A stretch of DNA of 64,000 nt from contig JAJDUD010000059.1 of the NCBI GenBank assembly GCA_022826825.1, positions 186,001 through 250,000 on the forward strand, in the 5' to 3' direction. Below the pieces are notes generated by a model. It ran no database searches, was not told the origin of the DNA, and saw nothing but the letters and a program-made list of their open reading frames with translations. The DNA comes from Acidobacteriota bacterium (GTDB taxonomy: Bacteria; Acidobacteriota; Vicinamibacteria; Marinacidobacterales; Marinacidobacteraceae). Below, piece after piece: positions 60,957-64,000 of the stretch (position 1 is its first letter; each line of letters opens with the position of its first letter). The position numbers and the translations under genes were made by a program.

Positions 60957-61725
60957 AAGCTCCGGCGGGAGTACCGATCGGAGCGCCGGCCTCCGGCGGG
61001 CATCGCTGGGCCGAGCCCAGCGAAACTCCCACCGCCTCTCGGTGTTCACTCGGGTCCCCGTCCCGGGCGCCGCCAAGACCCGTCTGGTCCCCCCGCTCTC
61101 CGCGGCCCAGGCAGCGGCGCTCCAGCGCGCCATGACCGAAGACCTGCTCGAACGGCTGGATCACACCCTTGGCGCCGCGGGCCCGTCAGCCCGACCGCTC
61201 TCACTGGAAGTCCGTTACGACGGACAGTTCTCGTCCGGAGCCCTGGAGGTCCCGAAGGGTTGGACCGCCACCAGCCAGGGCTCCGGGGACCTGGGCGAGA
61301 GGCTCGCACGGGCCGCGCGGGAGGCGCGCCGGGACGGATTGGGACGCCTCGTCATCATCGGCTCCGACGCTCCCCTGCTCCCGTTCTCGCTGGTGGAGAC
61401 CGCGTTCTCGGGCCTCGCGGACCGGGACGCGCTCCTCGCACCCGCCGAGGACGGCGGCTACGTCCTGATCGGCCTCGCGCTCGAGCGGGCGGCGCAGCCG
61501 GCGGTCGAATCCCTGTTCACCGGCATTCCGTGGGGTACGGGAGCCGTCCGGGAGGCCACCGCGGCCGCCGCGGCCGGCGCCGGTCTTCGGTTCGGGGAAC
61601 TGGCCGGTTATTGGGACGTCGACCGCCCGGAAGATCTGCCCCGCCTCGCGGCCTCCATCCGGGCGCTGGACGCGGCGGCACGTCCCCACCGCACGGTCGT
61701 GGTCCTCACCGCCGCGGGATTCTGA
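60928..61725 (+). CDS. DUF2064 / TIGR04282-type glycosyltransferase
   Basis: A Rossmann-type nucleotide-sugar transferase-like protein. Landmarks of the family: RLSVFTRVPVPGAAKTRLVP, ALQRAMTEDLLERL, LVIIGSDAPLLPFSLVETAF, LAPAEDGGYVLIGLA and the C-terminal YWDVDRPEDLPRL. The role of this family is not established; some members sit in cofactor or sugar pathways. The start is uncertain: GTG 60928 overlaps the previous gene by 29 bp, and GTG 61042 would remove the first strand. The last 20 bp overlap the convergent hipA. Confidence 0.78.
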   Translation: MPRRPASGTRSSGGSTDRSAGLRRASLGRAQRNSHRLSVFTRVPVPGAAKTRLVPPLSAAQAAALQRAMTEDLLERLDHTLGAAGPSARPLSLEVRYDGQFSSGALEVPKGWTATSQGSGDLGERLARAAREARRDGLGRLVIIGSDAPLLPFSLVETAFSGLADRDALLAPAEDGGYVLIGLALERAAQPAVESLFTGIPWGTGAVREATAAAAAGAGLRFGELAGYWDVDRPEDLPRLAASIRALDAAARPHRTVVVLTAAGF

Positions 61726-62941
61726 GCGCCAACCGGGCTTCCGCGTTCTCGAACGCGGGTTCATAGGATCGGATCTCCTCATCCCCGAGGCCAACGGCGG
61801 CGAGGCGTCCGCGCCATTGGCGCCGAATCGTGGAGGCCATGCCGGCCGCCGTTGCGGCCGCCTGATCGCGCCGCACTTCGAAAAAAGGCGCGGCTTCGAG
61901 CGCCGCCTCAAGCGAGGCATCGTTGCCGCTGAGTTCGCTGATCCCGGTTTCGAGGTGGCGGTGACGGTGGGGTTCGGGGTTGATATCGAAGGCCGGCGCG
62001 AGAACAAAGCGGCCAGCCCCTGCATGTAGCAACCCGTGGTTCTTCAGGTGATCGTCGCCATTCGCCACGAAAATGGTGAACAGGATGCGGCGATAGAGCT
62101 CGGTGAGTTGCTGGAGCGGCTGGGCAGCGTGGACGCGAAGCGCGTCGGCAATGTCCGTGTAGAAGGCAGCGGCCCCGGGGTCGAGGTCGAGGAACGACAG
62201 CGCCGACAGATAGTGGACCCGGTCCGCACTCGTCCGATCAAATCGCCGGATCAAGGCGACCGGCAGTTCTGATTCCTGAAGGGCAATCCGTGCTTTCGCC
62301 GCATGGACGCCGACATTCCGGGCAAGCTGGAGCGTCGCAACCTCGACGCGTTCGATCGGCCGCGTGTCCTGCCTGGTGGTGAACTTCGCGACCAGGAGCC
62401 GGTCGTCCTCATCCCGCAGGCTTGCCTTGGGGCGCGCGCCGCCGAGGGAACCGGCGCTCTGCACCAGGGCGCGACGGTCGGGACCGCTCAACTCGTGGGC
62501 GCCAACCAGCCTCCGCAGCTCCGGAAGGGCTCCGAGAGGAAACGGGGCTTCGGGAAGGGCGAGTGGTGAGCCTTCTTCGTCGAGGTAACGGAGGGACCCC
62601 TGCCGGGTTTCGTCGTTCACGGCGAGGAGGTAGTCGAATTCGGACAGCGTCCCGGCGAACGCACGCCGGATGAGCCCCCGTCCCCACGCGTCCGGTGCGC
62701 CGTCCCTGAAGACTCCCGCGAGCGCCGACCGGCGATCGGTCCCCGAGCCGGATGCGAAGAACCGCCCTCCGGAACGCGGCATTCCCGGAGCGATGGCGAA
62801 GCCCGCCGGATCTTCCAGCCATCCCGACGAGTAGCGGAACATGCTTGTTTCCCGGCGGCCGTCCGACTCGAAGGTGAGTTCGCCGACATCACGGAGCGCC
62901 GCCCCGAGCGCTACCCGGACGGTCCGGGTGGTCTTGGGCAT
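61706..62941 (-). CDS. hipA: HipA-family Ser/Thr kinase toxin
   Basis: HipA kinases phosphorylate tRNA synthetases (GltX in Escherichia coli), giving growth arrest and persistence. The 411-residue protein has the N-terminal HipA couple domain (RYSSGWLEDPAGFAIAPGMP), the ATP loop SLGGARPKASLRDEDD with the Lys in LLVAKFTT, the catalytic loop FVANGDDHLKNHGLL (Asp and Asn) and the metal-binding Asp in LAPAFDINPEP. All kinase residues look intact. It starts 6 bp after the hipB stop. Neighbouring genes show no transfer signature beyond AT-richness of the hipB upstream region. Confidence 0.9.
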   Translation of the reverse strand: MPKTTRTVRVALGAALRDVGELTFESDGRRETSMFRYSSGWLEDPAGFAIAPGMPRSGGRFFASGSGTDRRSALAGVFRDGAPDAWGRGLIRRAFAGTLSEFDYLLAVNDETRQGSLRYLDEEGSPLALPEAPFPLGALPELRRLVGAHELSGPDRRALVQSAGSLGGARPKASLRDEDDRLLVAKFTTRQDTRPIERVEVATLQLARNVGVHAAKARIALQESELPVALIRRFDRTSADRVHYLSALSFLDLDPGAAAFYTDIADALRVHAAQPLQQLTELYRRILFTIFVANGDDHLKNHGLLHAGAGRFVLAPAFDINPEPHRHRHLETGISELSGNDASLEAALEAAPFFEVRRDQAAATAAGMASTIRRQWRGRLAAVGLGDEEIRSYEPAFENAEARLALRIPRR

Positions 62942-62947
62942 CGCCTC

Positions 62948-63265
62948 CTACCCCCCGAGCGGACCCGGGCGGCGGATGCGCTGCGGGAGGGCCGACACGT
63001 CGAGCAGGAGCCCGGTGTCGTCCCGGGAGACGTCAAGCAGCTCGTCGAGGCGACGCAGCTCCCCTAGCGCGAGCAGCGCCATGGCGAAAGCCCCCAGCGA
63101 AACGCCGGCCTCGCCCCTCTCCAGCCGCGCGAGGGTTCCGAGGGAAACACCCATTCGCTCCGAGAAGTCCGCCATGGGCATCCGGCGTTTCTTGCGGGCG
63201 ATGCGCAGATCCCGACCCAGCGAGCGCAGCGCGCGGGCCGCCGAAGGGGTCAATGGTTTGGACAT
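62948..63265 (-). CDS. hipB: HipB-family XRE antitoxin/repressor
   Basis: A 105-residue DNA-binding protein with an XRE helix-turn-helix (about 15-75: LGRDLRIARKKRRMPMADFS, ERMGVSLGTLARLERGEAGV). HipB neutralises HipA and represses the operon. The C terminus (ALPQRIRRPGPLGG) is longer than the helix-turn-helix and may contact HipA. An inverted repeat lies directly before its ATG, and the -10-like TAATAT within it predicts a leaderless transcript. Confidence 0.9.
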   Translation of the reverse strand: MSKPLTPSAARALRSLGRDLRIARKKRRMPMADFSERMGVSLGTLARLERGEAGVSLGAFAMALLALGELRRLDELLDVSRDDTGLLLDVSALPQRIRRPGPLGG

Positions 63266-63287
63266 AACAACTCATATATTAGTTGTT
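63266..63287 (-). promoter_or_regulatory. hipBA operator-promoter
   Basis: A perfect 7-bp inverted repeat, AACAACT-N8-AGTTGTT, ending one base before the hipB ATG. The AT-rich spacer provides TAATAT (minus strand) 10 nt before the ATG. Operator occupancy by HipB would block the -10, giving autorepression. The flanking 63288-63371 contains no gene. Confidence 0.7.
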
Positions 63288-63371
63288 GTCCACTTTAGCA
63301 ATCTACTGGAAGGTATGAAAAGCGTACACCGCCAGCGTGGACGTTCCGGCCGGAGTCTGAAGCGTCCCGCT

Positions 63372-64000
63372 CTAGTTCGGTGTCCCGGAACCGGCCACCG
63401 TCGCCATCGCCTCGTTCAGCCGGGTACGCAGAGCTTCGAACCGGCGGCGGTGGACCATGGTGGGGGCATCCAGCGTCCCCTGCCGGACGTCGTCGCCGGT
63501 GAACTCGCCGTACAGGCGGCCGAGCCGCGCCAGGGTGGAGGGGTTCCGGAAACCGCCGCCGGGCCCGAGTTGCCGGAGGGCATCACGGGCGGCGCCCGTG
63601 AGGTTCTCCGGGTCTCCGGCGGCCGCGGCCGCCCGGCACGATTCGCGCATCACTCCGTGAATCTCGGCCAGAAAGGCGGCGCGCTGGTCATAGGCGGCTT
63701 CGCTCACCGTCACGGAAGGGTCGAGCCGGACGTCGAGCGGAACCGGCGGCGTTTCCCCGCCGCCGGTCAGGCGGACCTCGTAGGTCCCGGTCGGGACGCG
63801 GGGTGGAGGGGAGGAGCAGGTACCCCGGGCTTCCTCCGGCGCGGCGCCCGCCCGGAGGTCCCAGACGATCCGCTGGAAGCCGGATCGCGCCTCGACCGCC
63901 GGACTCGCGACCACCGCGCCCGAGGAGTCCCGGATCTCGAGCGTCCGGTCCGCTGTCCCGTCGCCCTCGGGAAGGAACACGGTCAGGAGCGCGCCGGGCG
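63372..64000 (-). CDS. C-terminal end of a large secreted protein (sortilin/BNR-repeat type), partial
   Basis: The last 209 or so residues of a gene entering from the right edge. The frame is open through base 64000 (the GTG at 63980 is internal). Content: a beta-sandwich strand region ending GFQRIVWDLRAG, then VPTGTYEVRLTGGGETPPVPLDV, DPSVTVSEAAYDQRAAFLAE, and helical segments to the C terminus. That series (bilobed GxYxVRL strand, then the DPR/DP-x-V segment with helices) is the end of the large VPS10/sortilin-like beta-propeller proteins frequent in Acidobacteriota. The propeller itself lies outside the window, so the family is inferred. Confidence 0.6.
   Translation of the reverse strand, partial: PGALLTVFLPEGDGTADRTLEIRDSSGAVVASPAVEARSGFQRIVWDLRAGAAPEEARGTCSSPPPRVPTGTYEVRLTGGGETPPVPLDVRLDPSVTVSEAAYDQRAAFLAEIHGVMRESCRAAAAAGDPENLTGAARDALRQLGPGGGFRNPSTLARLGRLYGEFTGDDVRQGTLDAPTMVHRRRFEALRTRLNEAMATVAGSGTPN

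Noticed and set aside
61706-61725. Overlap of the 3' ends of hipA and the DUF2064 gene as a possible fusion or frameshift
   Set aside because: Both C termini are complete; short convergent overlaps are ordinary in compact genomes.

Overview
The window is a 64 kb chromosomal segment from a GC-rich (roughly two thirds G+C), diderm bacterium. Short intergenic gaps, many ATGA/GTGA stop-start overlaps, an LptF-LptG lipopolysaccharide permease, several lipoproteins, a B12-dependent ribonucleotide reductase and an S55 (SpoIVB-type) peptidase fit Acidobacteriota or a neighbouring deep-branching diderm phylum. That placement is inference from gene content; no rRNA or tRNA gene was seen, and no prophage, insertion sequence with a transposase, or CRISPR array.

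Layout. 1-5.7 kb (minus): infB (cut by the window edge), nusA, rimP with an attenuator-like terminator in the leader, then rimO and asnS. 5.8-11.9 kb (minus): an AmgK-like sugar kinase and MurU-like nucleotidyltransferase pair, and smc. 12.3-20.5 kb: a fused lptF-lptG gene, a second sugar nucleotidyltransferase, metK, valS and an FtsB-like gene. 20.5-28.5 kb: three copies of a short inverted-repeat (MITE-like) element surround an orphan gspC-like gene, a membrane SpoIIE-type phosphatase coupled to a tandem-domain RNase III, an acyl-CoA dehydrogenase and glpX. 28.6-35.9 kb: a UPF0158 protein, a FecR-domain secreted protein with a 15-unit octapeptide repeat, nrdJ with two NrdR boxes, and an MtaB-like methylthiotransferase. 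36-44.2 kb: a lactate permease, an alkaline-phosphatase-superfamily protein, an M20 peptidase, a lipoprotein of the fumarylacetoacetase fold, a DCC-family protein whose first active-site Cys codon is UGA (candidate selenoprotein), a small membrane protein and a degenerate Fic-like protein. 44.2-56.2 kb: histidine biosynthesis, arranged as hisF-hisIE (plus) converging on hisGDCBHA (minus), with hisZ and a ThiF/MoeB-like gene further on; a duplicated matrixin-like protease/partner module lies between hisG and hisZ. 56.3-64 kb: a lipoprotein, an S55 peptidase coupled to a beta-propeller protein, a DUF2064 protein, a hipBA module and the end of a large secreted protein.

How it works together. All histidine enzymes needed from phosphoribosyl-ATP to histidinol oxidation are present except a histidinol-phosphatase, and the short-form HisG is matched by HisZ. 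NrdR-like box pairs with 32 bp centre spacing occur both before nrdJ and in the smc/lptFG gap, suggesting that dNTP supply and chromosome organisation share a regulator. The strongest candidates for new biology are: (1) a single-chain, pseudo-dimeric RNase III (active domain, dead domain, two dsRBDs) at 24.3-25.9 kb; (2) a UGA-containing DCC-family oxidoreductase at 42.6-43.1 kb with a SECIS-like hairpin; (3) the duplicated secreted protease module at 51-54 kb, in which the second copy has lost the catalytic Glu; (4) the MITE-like family at 20.5-28.5 kb.
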